Source: Bradyrhizobium sp. CCGB01 (GTDB lineage Bacteria; Pseudomonadota; Alphaproteobacteria; Rhizobiales; Xanthobacteraceae). From it: DNA of 64,000 bases. The position numbers and the translations under genes are program-made. Under the pieces are notes generated by a model, which was not told the origin of the DNA, searched no databases, and was given only the letters and a program-made list of their open reading frames with translations. Shown in pieces: positions 24,348 to 34,999 of the stretch. The stretch's first letter is position 1. The number at the start of each line of letters is the position of its first letter. The stretch lies in the NCBI RefSeq assembly GCF_024199795.1, contig NZ_JANADK010000001.1, positions 6,324,001-6,388,000 of the forward strand. The letters are read 5' to 3'.

Positions 24348-24372
24348 GCCCGATCCGGTCGATCGGGCTTTT
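24348..24372 (+). terminator. Intrinsic terminator after the 57-residue gene
   Basis: GCCCGATC (24348-24355), loop CGGTC and GATCGGGC (24361-24368), followed by TTTT. The stem is a perfect 8 bp. Confidence 0.88.
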
Positions 24373-24441
24373 CGCGTGTCCGGCCGCATCTTCGCCGGAT
24401 AGCAGGCCCAACATCGTGCGCGATTACTGCGGAACCTGCGC

Positions 24442-25116
24442 ATGATCGCAAAACTGCTGTTGCAGAACACGATCACCACCGTCGCGATGGGCGCGCTGCT
24501 GTTCGCTTGCGCCGGGACTTTGCACTGGCCTTCGGCCTGGGTCTTCCTCGCCACCTGCGCCCTGCTCGGCCCGCTCTGCGGCTGGTGGCTTTATCGGGTC
24601 GATCCGGCGCTGCTCGCCGAACGTCTGCGACCGGTCCTGCAAAAGGACCAGCCCGCCGCCGACAAGGTGTTCATGGCCGTCTTCGTCGTCGCGATGCTGG
24701 CGTGGCTGGTCGCGATGGGGCTCGACCGGCGCGCGCAATCCTCCGACATGCCGCTTGCGTTCCAGGTGCTCGGCCTTGCTCTGTTCGTACTCTCGACCCT
24801 GTTCATCCTCTGGGTGTTCCGCGCGAACTCGTTCGCCGCGCCCGTGGTGAAGCTGCAGGCCGAACGCGCACAGCGCGTGATCTCGACCGGGCCCTACGCA
24901 CATGTGCGCCATCCCATGTACAGCGGCATGATCCTGTTCTTCGCCGGCGTGCCGCTGCTGCTGGGCTCGTGGTGGGGCCTTGTGATGGTGCCGCTCATCC
25001 TCGTTTTGTTTGCGATCCGCATCGGCATCGAGGAGCGCACACTGCGCGAGGGCCTGCCGGGCTATACCGACTATGTCGCGCGCGTGCGCTATCGCCTGCT
25101 GCCCGGCGTGTGGTGA
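24442..25116 (+). CDS. Isoprenylcysteine carboxyl methyltransferase-like membrane protein
   Basis: The 224-residue protein has five hydrophobic segments and the signature STGPYAHVRHPMYSGMI (about residues 149-165), followed by IEERTLREGLPGYTDYVARVRYRLLPGVW. This is the C-terminal catalytic region of the ICMT/PEMT-type membrane methyltransferases that use S-adenosylmethionine. In bacteria their substrates are mostly unknown and may be lipids or small hydrophobic molecules. It lies in the inner membrane and is probably monocistronic. Confidence 0.85.
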   Translation: MIAKLLLQNTITTVAMGALLFACAGTLHWPSAWVFLATCALLGPLCGWWLYRVDPALLAERLRPVLQKDQPAADKVFMAVFVVAMLAWLVAMGLDRRAQSSDMPLAFQVLGLALFVLSTLFILWVFRANSFAAPVVKLQAERAQRVISTGPYAHVRHPMYSGMILFFAGVPLLLGSWWGLVMVPLILVLFAIRIGIEERTLREGLPGYTDYVARVRYRLLPGVW

Positions 25117-25477
25117 GAGCGCATCACTCTCGCGTGCACGGCGCGGAAAAGCACATGCTCTCCTCCGATCGACTGACGTCGCCGCAAGCGAACCTCGTTA
25201 GAGGGAACCCGCACCCACACCGGAGACGCGACGATGTTCTGCAAGCCGCCCTGCCCCGACGAGCATGATCAGTCTCCCGTTCCCGATGCTTCAAACGAGC
25301 GACTTGCCCCAAAGCCTTCACAAGCGTTCGCAAGCCATGACGACTTCGGGCGATTGATCGCGCCCGAAACGGCCGGTCCGGAACGGGGGCTGCCGCCAGT
25401 CTCCCTCCGGACCGGCTAGAGTCCTTCTTGACGCGTTTTCTTCACGCGAACCGGTATCCATCTCGCGCGAAAGCGCT
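25117..25477. other. Intergenic region with only a doubtful small gene
   Basis: This 361-bp gap between convergent genes shows no clear hairpin or repeat. It contains the short open frame at 25234-25419. Confidence 0.45.
25234..25419 (+). CDS. Possible 61-residue protein
   Basis: MFCKPPCPDEHDQSP starts eight bases after GGAG (CGGAGACGCGACG). The peptide has an N-terminal Cys-x3-Cys and is otherwise polar and Pro-rich. The ribosome-binding site is the main support; there is no family match. It could be a chance frame. Confidence 0.3.
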   Translation: MFCKPPCPDEHDQSPVPDASNERLAPKPSQAFASHDDFGRLIAPETAGPERGLPPVSLRTG

Positions 25478-26185
25478 TTAGCAATCGAGTTCCTTGTAGC
25501 AACGAAAGATGCCTTGCTCGTTGAAGGCAATCCGGCGTTCGCTCGCCAGATAAGCCTTGATATTCGGCCTCGCGGCGACGCGATCGTGCAGGCCGACGAG
25601 GCCCGGGATATCTCCCTCGAATGCCTTCATGCGCTTGGGAAAGGAGTAGCGCAGCCCATCGACGATCTGGAACAGCGAGAGATCGACGTAAGTCAGGCGG
25701 CGACCGGTGACATAGGCGCCGCCATTGCCCGCGAGAAGCCCTTCGAAATAGCCGAGATATTTCGGCAAGCGCTCGCTCCAGAAATCGGCGGTGCGCTTCT
25801 TCGCCGCCGACTTCTGGTCTTCATAGTACATCGAAGGCCCGAGCGGATGATGGGTGTCGTGGATCTCGACCACGAGGTCGGTGATGGTGAGCTGGAGCTC
25901 GTGCACCCAGAGCTTGCCGGCTTCCGTCTTCGGTGCGAGGCCGTGACGGGCGCCGAGATAGAGCAGGATGTTGGCAGTCTGGCCGATGACGAGCTTGCCA
26001 GCTTTCAGGAACGGCGGCGCAAAGGGCGGCGTGCCCTTGTGCGAATCCATGATCGTCATCATCGCACTGGTGCCGCGCGGGCCGCGCGCGACGTCGACAT
26101 AAGCGGCCCCCGCCTCCTCCAGCGCCAGCCGCACATATTCGCCGCGGCCCTGGATCTCGGGCCAGTAGTAGAGCTCGTACTTCAT
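25478..26185 (-). CDS. Glutathione S-transferase-like protein
   Basis: The 235-residue protein begins MKYELYYWPEIQGRGEYVRLALEEAG, the sigma/alpha-type GST start with the catalytic Tyr region. It continues through the glutathione-binding PPFAPPFLKAGKLVIGQTANILLYLGARHGL (Gln/Ser-equivalent QTAN) and an all-helical C-terminal domain with RRLTYVDLSLFQIVDGL (the conserved Asp box). It is cytosolic and probably conjugates or reduces electrophiles with glutathione. The start at 26185 was chosen because the preceding 12 residues do not fit the fold. Confidence 0.9.
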   Translation of the reverse strand: MKYELYYWPEIQGRGEYVRLALEEAGAAYVDVARGPRGTSAMMTIMDSHKGTPPFAPPFLKAGKLVIGQTANILLYLGARHGLAPKTEAGKLWVHELQLTITDLVVEIHDTHHPLGPSMYYEDQKSAAKKRTADFWSERLPKYLGYFEGLLAGNGGAYVTGRRLTYVDLSLFQIVDGLRYSFPKRMKAFEGDIPGLVGLHDRVAARPNIKAYLASERRIAFNEQGIFRCYKELDC

Positions 26186-26279
26186 GGGCAGGGTCCGTGA
26201 GCGTGGCAGCAACGGAGCCAATGTAACATGCAGCCTAAGGTTCCGTCAGTGCGAGACGGGCCGGCGGTTCTGCATACTC

Positions 26280-26359
26280 CGTCATTGCGAGCGCAGCGAA
26301 GCAATCCAGACTGCCGCCGCGGAGCGACTCTGGATTGCTTCGCTTCGCTCGCAATGCCG
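26280..26359. repeat. REP-like palindrome, copy 2
   Basis: Left arm CGTCATTGCGAG with GCGCAGCGAAGCAATCCAG, and right part CTGGATTGCTTCGCTTCGCTCGCAATGCCG. The left half is identical to the copy at 23911; the right arm carries one mismatch. Confidence 0.83.
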
Positions 26360-26378
26360 GAGGCGAGAGCTCAGAGCC

Positions 26379-27074
26379 TCAATTCGACGCGAAGCAATAC
26401 ATCAGGCCGTCGCCGCCGGTGCTCTTCAGATCGGCCTGCGAGCAGCCGCCGTCAGGACCGCGCGAGGGGTGAGAGCTGTTCCAGGACTTTGACGGCTCGT
26501 CGTCGCGCAGGCCCCGGCGATCGAGATGGCCGACCATCGCGGCGCCCTGCGTGCTCGACGTCCAGTTCTTGCAGGTGCGATCGTCCGGACCGGCAAACGC
26601 GGTGCCGTCCGGTTGCGATCCCGTGAGGATGTCATGCCGGTTCGGCTGGTCGCCAACGCCGTTGATCCCCTCGCCCTTCTCGCTGAGCGCGGTCTGCTTG
26701 GTGAGGTTGTTGGCCGCGCCGTGCAGGTCGGCCACGTCCTTGGCAATCACCGCCCCCTTGGCGTTCTGCCACGGTCCCTTGCCGATGCGGTCGCGGGCGT
26801 TGACGGCCGGCTTGCCGTCGGCGGCCTGCGTCGAGAGGTACGCGCGCCAAGTCTTGGCGCCGGCACCGCCGGCCTGTGCAAGCTTCTGGCATTGCGCATC
26901 AGCCCCCTCCAGGCCGCCGAGATCGGCGCCCTTGCCAGGGCCATTCGAGGTCACGAAAAACGTCATGTCGGCCGACTGCGCTTGCGCCGACGGCGCCGCA
27001 AACAACGCCATCACAAGTACAGACTTGGCAAGCGCGAGGCTTGAAATCGTCACGGATCTCTCGATACGGATCAT
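26379..27074 (-). CDS. Secreted lectin-like (C-type-lectin-fold) protein
   Basis: The 231-residue precursor starts after GGGAGGACAAG and has a signal peptide ending SAQAQ. The mature domain begins MTFFVTSNGPGKGADLGGLEGADAQCQKLA and runs through TWRAYLSTQA, RDRIGKGPW, RTCKNWTSS and WNSSHPSRGPDGGCSQADL to a final YCFASN. The cysteine positions and the 'AYLS, IGxGPW, CxNWTS' order fit the C-type-lectin/endostatin-like domain often annotated as lectin in Bradyrhizobium. It is exported. The ligand is unknown. Confidence 0.78.
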   Translation of the reverse strand: MIRIERSVTISSLALAKSVLVMALFAAPSAQAQSADMTFFVTSNGPGKGADLGGLEGADAQCQKLAQAGGAGAKTWRAYLSTQAADGKPAVNARDRIGKGPWQNAKGAVIAKDVADLHGAANNLTKQTALSEKGEGINGVGDQPNRHDILTGSQPDGTAFAGPDDRTCKNWTSSTQGAAMVGHLDRRGLRDDEPSKSWNSSHPSRGPDGGCSQADLKSTGGDGLMYCFASN

Positions 27075-27220
27075 CTTGTCCTCCCAATTGTGTTTGTCGT
27101 TGGCCGTCTGAATTCAACCCGACGCGCGCCCGCTTATTCCGACGCCGCGATGCGAAACGTCCAAAAGAAAAAGGCGCCGTGCTGGAAGCACGACGCCTTG
27201 GGTTCTCATGTCGGACGCGA

Positions 27221-28216
27221 TCAGTTGGTCTGCTGGATCGCCGACAGTTCCCAGCCGCTGCCGGGACGGCGGGCAAAGGTCCAGACCTCGGTGGCCTCGC
27301 CGGGCTGCTCGCTGCCGGCGACAACCGCGCCGGTGTTGCGGTCGAGCGTCTTGTCGGTAAGCGCGAAGCGCAGCGCCACCGTGGCGTATTCGGTCTCGCC
27401 TTCGCGCCAGGCTTCCGCGAGGTCGCCCTGCAGCAGCTTCACGTTGCTGGTCTTGTTGACGACGTTGCGCGCGCGGTTCTGGTTAAGGTCCTGCTCGAGA
27501 TAGGAGACCATCTCCGGCGTCGCGAGCGTATGCAGCTTGGCCACGTCCTCGTTCGACCAAGCGGTCTGGACGTCGCCGAGCAGGCGTTCGAACGCCTCGT
27601 AGTCATCAGGCTTGATCTCGAGCGGCGCGTTGTTGGCGCCGAAGCCGAAGCCGCCGAGGCCGCCGCCAAGTCCGCCACCGAGGCCGCTGCGATAGTTCGA
27701 GTTCGGCTGCGGTCCCGGACCGGCGCCGGCGTCAGCATTGGCATAGGCCGTCTGCGGCGTGTGGCGGCGCTGCCACCACGACATCGCAAGGCGGACCACC
27801 AGCACCACGAGCGCGATCTGGATGATCAGGCCAATGATCGACGACAGGCCGCCGAGGCCACCGAACAGGCCGCCGCCGAACAGCATGCCGAGCAGGCCTG
27901 CGCCGAGGAAGCCGGCCGCAAGGCCGCCCATGAAGCCACCGGCGCGGCCGAACAGGCCGCCGCGCGCGGGCGCAGCTGCGGCTGAATTCATGCCTGCACC
28001 CGGCTGGGTGTAGGTGCGGTTGAACTGCGACGTCGAGCCCGGCGCGGTCGTGGTCGACGGCGGCGCCGAATAGGTGCGCGAGCCGCGCGAACCTGACGAC
28101 ATGCCGCCACCGACGCGCGCGTCAGCGGACGAGATCGCCAGCGCAGTCGGCAGCGCAAGCGCCAGCACGACGGCGATGGTCTTGAAGAGAGTGCGGGAGC
28201 GTTGCGAGAAAGTCAT
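27221..28216 (-). CDS. Tim44-like domain protein
   Basis: The 331-residue protein has a signal or anchor at the N-terminus, a Ser/Pro/Thr linker, and Gly-rich hydrophobic segments (about residues 88-150, LFGGGLFGGLGGLSSIIGLIIQIALVVLVV). The C-terminal Tim44-like domain (about 195-325) has DYEAFERLLGDVQTAWSNEDVAKLHTLATPEMVSYLEQDL and EVWTFARRPGSGWELSAIQQ. It is membrane-associated. Bacterial members are of unknown function; the fold relates to the mitochondrial import motor subunit. The ATG at 28216 has GGGAAACGCAC before it. Confidence 0.88.
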   Translation of the reverse strand: MTFSQRSRTLFKTIAVVLALALPTALAISSADARVGGGMSSGSRGSRTYSAPPSTTTAPGSTSQFNRTYTQPGAGMNSAAAAPARGGLFGRAGGFMGGLAAGFLGAGLLGMLFGGGLFGGLGGLSSIIGLIIQIALVVLVVRLAMSWWQRRHTPQTAYANADAGAGPGPQPNSNYRSGLGGGLGGGLGGFGFGANNAPLEIKPDDYEAFERLLGDVQTAWSNEDVAKLHTLATPEMVSYLEQDLNQNRARNVVNKTSNVKLLQGDLAEAWREGETEYATVALRFALTDKTLDRNTGAVVAGSEQPGEATEVWTFARRPGSGWELSAIQQTN

Positions 28217-28483
28217 GTGCGTTTCCCAAATCCCCGGCATGGGGACGTGCCCCTAACATGGGCAGACTTCCCGAAAAGTGAAGCCGGTTTCGGAACCTAT
28301 GGCTGCGGCCCTCAGTCGCGGGGATGTGGCAAAAGCCCATATTTGGCGGGGGTTTGGCCGGATGCGCGGGGGGAACTGCGGTCGCGGGGTACCGGCGGAT
28401 TCGGGGCGGAAATTCCGCTTTTTCCTCGTCATTGTCGTTGAGGGTGCGGCTCTCTCCCCGTCATCGCGAGGAGCTCTTGCGCC

Positions 28484-31066
<2,583 letters not shown>

Positions 31067-31223
31067 CTCAAGCTGGCGCAGCCTGTTGGCACAGAATCAA
31101 CGCGCTGCGGCGCGCGCGGGGCCTTCCCTGCCTCATCAGGACCCGCAGGCGCAAGGGCAGCACGGTTGAAAGGTACTCTGATTCCCAGATTACGGCCATT
31201 TCCGGTGATTTTCGGGTGTTTTA

Positions 31224-32300
31224 TCACCGCCCGGCGCCGAATCCGCGCTTCAGCCGCATGACGTAGCCGATGACTTCGGCGACCGCATGGTAATGCTCGG
31301 TCGGGATTTCCTGGTCGATTTCGACGGTGGCGTAGAGCGCCCGGGCCAGCGGCACGTTCTCGACGATCGGGATATCGTGCTCGCGCGCGATCTCCCTGAT
31401 CTTGAAGGCGAGATTGTCGACGCCCTTGGCGACGCAGATCGGCGCCGACATGCCGCGCTCGTAGGACAGCGCCACCGAATAGTGGGTCGGGTTGGTGATG
31501 ATCACGGAGGCCTTGGGAACCGCCGCCATCATGCGCTTCTTGGAGCGCTGCTGGCGCAATTGCCTGAGTTTGCCCTTGATGTGCGGGTCGCCTTCGGACT
31601 GCTTGAACTCTTCCTTGATCTCCTGGAGCGACATCTTCTGCCGCTGGAACCAGCTGCGATATTGGAAGAAATAGTCGCCAATGGCGATGATCGCGAGCGC
31701 CGCGACCACCGCGCCGAGCAGATGGATGGTCATGCTGGTGGTGGCGCCCAGCATGGCGATCGGATCGAGCTTGACCATCGCCTCCATGCGATGCCGCTCC
31801 GGCCACAGGACCATGGTCATGACCGCGCCGAGCACGACCAGCTTGCCCAGCCCCTTGAGGAAGTTCGCGGCCGCCTGCTTGCCGAAGATGCGCTTGAGGC
31901 CCTCGGCCGGCGACAGCTTGCTGAATTTGGGTTTCAGGGATTCGGCCGACCAGACCAGGCGATGCTGGAGCATGTTGCCGGCGATCGCCGCCAGCACCAG
32001 CATCAGCAGGGGCACGCCGACCGCCGCGAGCACGGCGACTTCGATCTGCTGCATCAGCGCGAGCAGAGCCCTGCCGTCGGTCTTGATCATCCAGGAATTG
32101 GCAAGCAGGTTGCGCATCGGCGCCATCAGCCCGGTGCCGACCGAGCCCGAGAAGGTCGAGACCACGAGCGTTCCGCCCGCGATCATGAACCAGGTGTTGA
32201 TCTCCTGGCTCTTGGCGACGTCGCCGCGTTCGAGCGCCTCTTCGAGACGTTTTTGCGTCGGGTCTTCTGTTTGACTCTCGGGATCGTTGTCTTCCGCCAT
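31224..32300 (-). CDS. flhB: Flagellar export switch protein FlhB
   Basis: The 358-residue protein has the Ser/Thr/Glu-rich start EDPTQKRLEEALERGDVAKSQEIN, four membrane helices up to about residue 212, and the cytosolic domain with the autocleavage motif NPTH (270-273). That motif is cut in FlhB when the export apparatus switches from rod/hook to filament substrates. It is the last gene of the flgB-flgC-fliE-fliQ-fliR-flhB run, seven bases after fliR. cckA follows after 157 bp. Confidence 0.97.
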   Translation of the reverse strand: MAEDNDPESQTEDPTQKRLEEALERGDVAKSQEINTWFMIAGGTLVVSTFSGSVGTGLMAPMRNLLANSWMIKTDGRALLALMQQIEVAVLAAVGVPLLMLVLAAIAGNMLQHRLVWSAESLKPKFSKLSPAEGLKRIFGKQAAANFLKGLGKLVVLGAVMTMVLWPERHRMEAMVKLDPIAMLGATTSMTIHLLGAVVAALAIIAIGDYFFQYRSWFQRQKMSLQEIKEEFKQSEGDPHIKGKLRQLRQQRSKKRMMAAVPKASVIITNPTHYSVALSYERGMSAPICVAKGVDNLAFKIREIAREHDIPIVENVPLARALYATVEIDQEIPTEHYHAVAEVIGYVMRLKRGFGAGR

Positions 32301-32307
32301 CGATCAC

Positions 32308-33078
32308 CTATTTCAACGGCATCATCTGGTGCATGACACCGATGAAGTAATCGAGATACGTGCCCATCATCGCCGTGAGCACCACGGCGAGCACCAGGAA
32401 GCCCGCGAAGATCGACAGCGGCACGCCGACGAAATAGACCTGCATCTGCGGCATCAGCCGCGCCAGCACGCCGAGGCCGATGTTGAAGACGAGGCCAAAC
32501 ACCAGGAACGGCCCGGAAAGCTGCAGGCCGAGCAGGAATGCAGCCGAAAAGGCGCGCGTGGCAAGCGAGGCGACATCGCCGCTCGATACGGTCTCGCCGG
32601 GCGCGAAGATCGTGTAGCTGTCGTTCAGCGCCGCGATGACCAGATGATGGCTGTCGGTGGCAAACAGCAGCGTCACTCCGAGCATGGTCAGGAAATTGCC
32701 GACCAGCACGCCCTGCTGTCCCTGTGTCGGATCGACCGAAGTGACGAAGCCGAGCCCCATCTGCTGCGCAATCACGGAGCCCGCGACCTGAAGCGCCGAC
32801 AACGTCACGCGCGCGGTCGCCCCCAGCACGATGCCGATCACGATCTCATGCAGCATCAGGACCAGGAGCGGCGCGATCGAGCCCATGTCGACATGGTAGG
32901 CGTTGCGATGCAGCGGCAGGATGATCATCGTGAGCATCAGCGCGATCGCCAGCTTCACCCGCGTCGGGATATTCGTCTCGCCCAGCCCCGGCAGCAGCAT
33001 CACCATCGCGCCGACCCGGGCGAAGGCGAGCATGAAGGAAGCGGCAAGCGCCGGCAGCAGCGAGACGTCGATGCGCAT
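32308..33078 (-). CDS. fliR: Flagellar export gate protein FliR
   Basis: The 256-residue protein has about six membrane helices and the FliR pattern LPALAASFMLAFARVGAMVMLLPGLGETNIPTRVKLAIAL at the start, with LGATARVTLSALQVAGSVIAQQMG in the middle. FliR forms, with FliP and FliQ, the core of the type III export gate in the MS-ring. It lies between fliQ and flhB with short gaps. Confidence 0.97.
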   Translation of the reverse strand: MRIDVSLLPALAASFMLAFARVGAMVMLLPGLGETNIPTRVKLAIALMLTMIILPLHRNAYHVDMGSIAPLLVLMLHEIVIGIVLGATARVTLSALQVAGSVIAQQMGLGFVTSVDPTQGQQGVLVGNFLTMLGVTLLFATDSHHLVIAALNDSYTIFAPGETVSSGDVASLATRAFSAAFLLGLQLSGPFLVFGLVFNIGLGVLARLMPQMQVYFVGVPLSIFAGFLVLAVVLTAMMGTYLDYFIGVMHQMMPLK

Positions 33079-33095
33079 GACGGGCGCATTGTGCC

Positions 33096-33359
33096 TCAGC
33101 CGCCGATGATTCGCGACGAGATCCGCAGCATGTGGGCATGGAGTGCGTCGGCCATGAACGGCAGCGCCAGCAGCATGGTGGCGAAGATGGCCAAAATCTT
33201 CGGCACGTAGATCAGCGTCTGCTCCTGGATCTGCGTCAGGGCCTGGAACAGCGACACGACGACGCCGACCACGAGGCCGACCACCATCAACGGCGACGAC
33301 ACGATCACGATGGTCCAGATCGCGTCACGCGCGACGTCGAGGGTTTCAGGGCCGGTCAT
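33096..33359 (-). CDS. fliQ: Flagellar export gate protein FliQ
   Basis: The 87-residue protein has two helices (about 14-40 and 52-74) and the FliQ motif VGVVVSLFQALTQIQEQTLIYVPKI, with LPFMADALHAHML toward the end. The start at MTGPETLD was chosen over the longer frame because family members start there. FliQ packs with FliP and FliR to form the export channel. A palindromic repeat separates it from fliE. Confidence 0.95.
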   Translation of the reverse strand: MTGPETLDVARDAIWTIVIVSSPLMVVGLVVGVVVSLFQALTQIQEQTLIYVPKILAIFATMLLALPFMADALHAHMLRISSRIIGG

Positions 33360-33386
33360 TGTCGATTTCTCACTTTCAGTAACTTT

Positions 33387-33466
33387 CGTCATTCCGGGGT
33401 TCGCGAAGCGAGAACCCGGAATCTCGAGATTCCGGGTTCGGTGCTTCGCACCGCCCCGGAATGACG
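33387..33466. repeat. Palindromic repeat inside the fliE-fliQ gap
   Basis: Outer arms CGTCATTCCGGGG (33387-33399) and CCCCGGAATGACG (33454-33466) enclose the inner hairpin GAACCCGGAATCTC/GAGATTCCGGGTTC. It differs from the REP family at 23911. It sits in a 116-bp gap of an otherwise tightly packed operon. Confidence 0.85.
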
Positions 33467-33475
33467 TGCCTAAAA

Positions 33476-33784
33476 TCAGATCGGCATCTTCATGATGTCT
33501 TCGTAGGCCGCGATCACGCGGTCGCGGACCGAGACCAGCGTGGACACCGCAACGTCGGTGTCGGCGACCGCCGTCACCACGTCCATCACGTTGGCCTTGC
33601 CGGCGGCCATCGCCACCGTCTGCGCGTCGGACTTGCGGCCGGACTCCATGACGCTGCCGACAGCGTCTTTCAGCAGCGAAGCGAAGGATTGGCCGCTCGC
33701 CTCGCTGCCCTTGCCGGCACCGCTGTTCTCCAGCACGCGGGCGAGGCTGGCATAAGCGTTGGCGGCGATTGTCGGTGATGCCAT
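33476..33784 (-). CDS. fliE: Flagellar MS-ring/rod adaptor FliE
   Basis: The 102-residue protein shows the FliE layout: an Ala/Ser-rich start, FASLLKDAVGSVMESGRKSDAQTVAMAAGKANVMDVVTAVADTDVAVSTLVSVRDRVIAAYEDIMKMPI. The C-terminal MPI-type end is conserved in the family. FliE joins the proximal rod to the MS-ring and is exported by the flagellar type III system. It follows flgC by 16 bases. Confidence 0.95.
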   Translation of the reverse strand: MASPTIAANAYASLARVLENSGAGKGSEASGQSFASLLKDAVGSVMESGRKSDAQTVAMAAGKANVMDVVTAVADTDVAVSTLVSVRDRVIAAYEDIMKMPI

Positions 33785-33800
33785 GGCTTAATTGTCCTGT

Positions 33801-34226
33801 TCAGCTCTTGAGGATGTCGAGCGTGCGCTGGATCATCCGGCGCGTCGCACTGATGATGTTGAGATTGGCCTCGTAGGACCGCTGCGCATCGCGCATGTCG
33901 GTCATCTCGACCACCGAGTTCACGTTGGGATATTTCACGTTGCCGGTCGCATCCGCCGCCGGATTGTTCGGCTCGTATTTGGTGCGGAAGTTGGACTGGT
34001 CGGGCTTGATCCGGCCGAGGGTGACGACCTGTGCGTCCAGTGTGCGATCGAGCGCGGAGGAGAAAGTCGGCACCTTGCGCCGGTAAGGATCGCCGCCTGC
34101 GGTCTGCGAGGTCGAATCCGCGTTTGCGATGTTCTCCGAGATCACCCGCATGCGCCCGGCCTGCGCGCGCAGGCCGGAGGTCGCGATCGCCATAGAGCGG
34201 GCAAAGTCGCTGCTGTCATTCGCCAT
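33801..34226 (-). CDS. flgC: Flagellar proximal rod protein FlgC
   Basis: The 141-residue protein opens ARSMAIATSGLRAQAGRMRVISENIANADSTSQTAGGDPYRRK, the standard rod/hook N-terminal motif. It ends YPNVNSVVEMTDMRDAQRSYEANLNIISATRRMIQRTLDIL, the C-terminal D0 helix. FlgC is part of the proximal rod in the periplasm and is exported by the type III system without a signal peptide. It lies between flgB and fliE. Confidence 0.97.
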   Translation of the reverse strand: MANDSSDFARSMAIATSGLRAQAGRMRVISENIANADSTSQTAGGDPYRRKVPTFSSALDRTLDAQVVTLGRIKPDQSNFRTKYEPNNPAADATGNVKYPNVNSVVEMTDMRDAQRSYEANLNIISATRRMIQRTLDILKS

Positions 34227-34244
34227 GATGCGCTTCCTTCAGCT

Positions 34245-34649
34245 CTAGCCCTTGCCGATCGCGGTCTTGAGCAGATGCAGGCTCTTCGAATAGAGCGAGG
34301 TGGCCGCCGCGTAGTCCATCTGGTTGCTGGCGGCCTTCATCATCTCCTCTTCGAGATTGACGGCGTTGCCCGCGGGGCGGGTCTCGAAACCTGCATTCCT
34401 GTTCTGGTCGAAGCTCGAGGCAGCGCCCGACGGTGTCATGTGGGAGCCGCTGGTGCGGGTGAGCGCCAGGGGGCCCATCGAGCCCGTGACGGCGCCTGAT
34501 TTGTCGAGCTTAGGCTCGACCAGGTCGCGCGGCCGGAATTTGGGTGTGTCGGAATTGGAGACGTTCTCGGACAGGACGCGCTGGCGTTCCTGGTGCCACT
34601 GCATCTTGGTGCGCAGCGCCGACAGCACCGGGAGGTCGTTGATGGACAT
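34245..34649 (-). CDS. flgB: Flagellar proximal rod protein FlgB
   Basis: The 134-residue protein from MSINDLPVLSAL contains QRQRVLSENVSNSDTPKFRPRDL and ends LEEEMMKAASNQMDYAAATSLYSKSLHLLKTAIGKG, matching the FlgB family. It is the first gene of the flgB-flgC-fliE-fliQ-fliR-flhB operon. Upstream lies a perfect CtrA-like box (34716-34730) oriented toward it. The start at 34649 was chosen over the frame start at 34679 on family length. Confidence 0.95.
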   Translation of the reverse strand: MSINDLPVLSALRTKMQWHQERQRVLSENVSNSDTPKFRPRDLVEPKLDKSGAVTGSMGPLALTRTSGSHMTPSGAASSFDQNRNAGFETRPAGNAVNLEEEMMKAASNQMDYAAATSLYSKSLHLLKTAIGKG

Positions 34650-34999
34650 CGTTGCGGCTCCTTCCGCCTCTCGGACCAAAGGCCCGAAGCTAGGCAGAAT
34701 TTGCCGCGTGTATGGTTAACAGGTGGTTAAAGATGGCATCGGTGGATGTCCCTGGGCGGGACACGACTTTGCCACCCCGTGATTCTACGCATCCAAAAGC
34801 GGCATTAACCCAACCGTTTGGCGGGCCATCTACAGGCCAAGAAGTCGTTTTGGATCGGGCGATTCATGGGTTATTAAGAGTTGGGGACGGCAAAACTTGC
34901 CGTGGGACGTTAAGAAATCGCAGTTTTGGGGCATCCCACGCCGATGGTTGGCGCGTCCGACCATGGGCTCGAGAAAAGCGCCATTTGTCGGGGACAAGT
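34650..34999. promoter_or_regulatory. Divergent control region of flgB and fliO
   Basis: This 350-bp gap holds the CtrA-like box at 34716 and an inverted repeat ACGGCAA-AAC-TTGCCGT (34887-34903), which lies about 100 bases before fliO and could be an activator site or attenuator. No complete GG-N10-GC sigma-54 motif was found here. The shadow frame crossing the region is not a gene. Confidence 0.6.
34716..34730 (-). promoter_or_regulatory. Perfect CtrA-like box before flgB
   Basis: On the minus strand it reads TTAA-CCACCTG-TTAAC, a full match to the CtrA consensus TTAA-N7-TTAAC. It lies 67 bases upstream of the flgB start. Confidence 0.7.
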
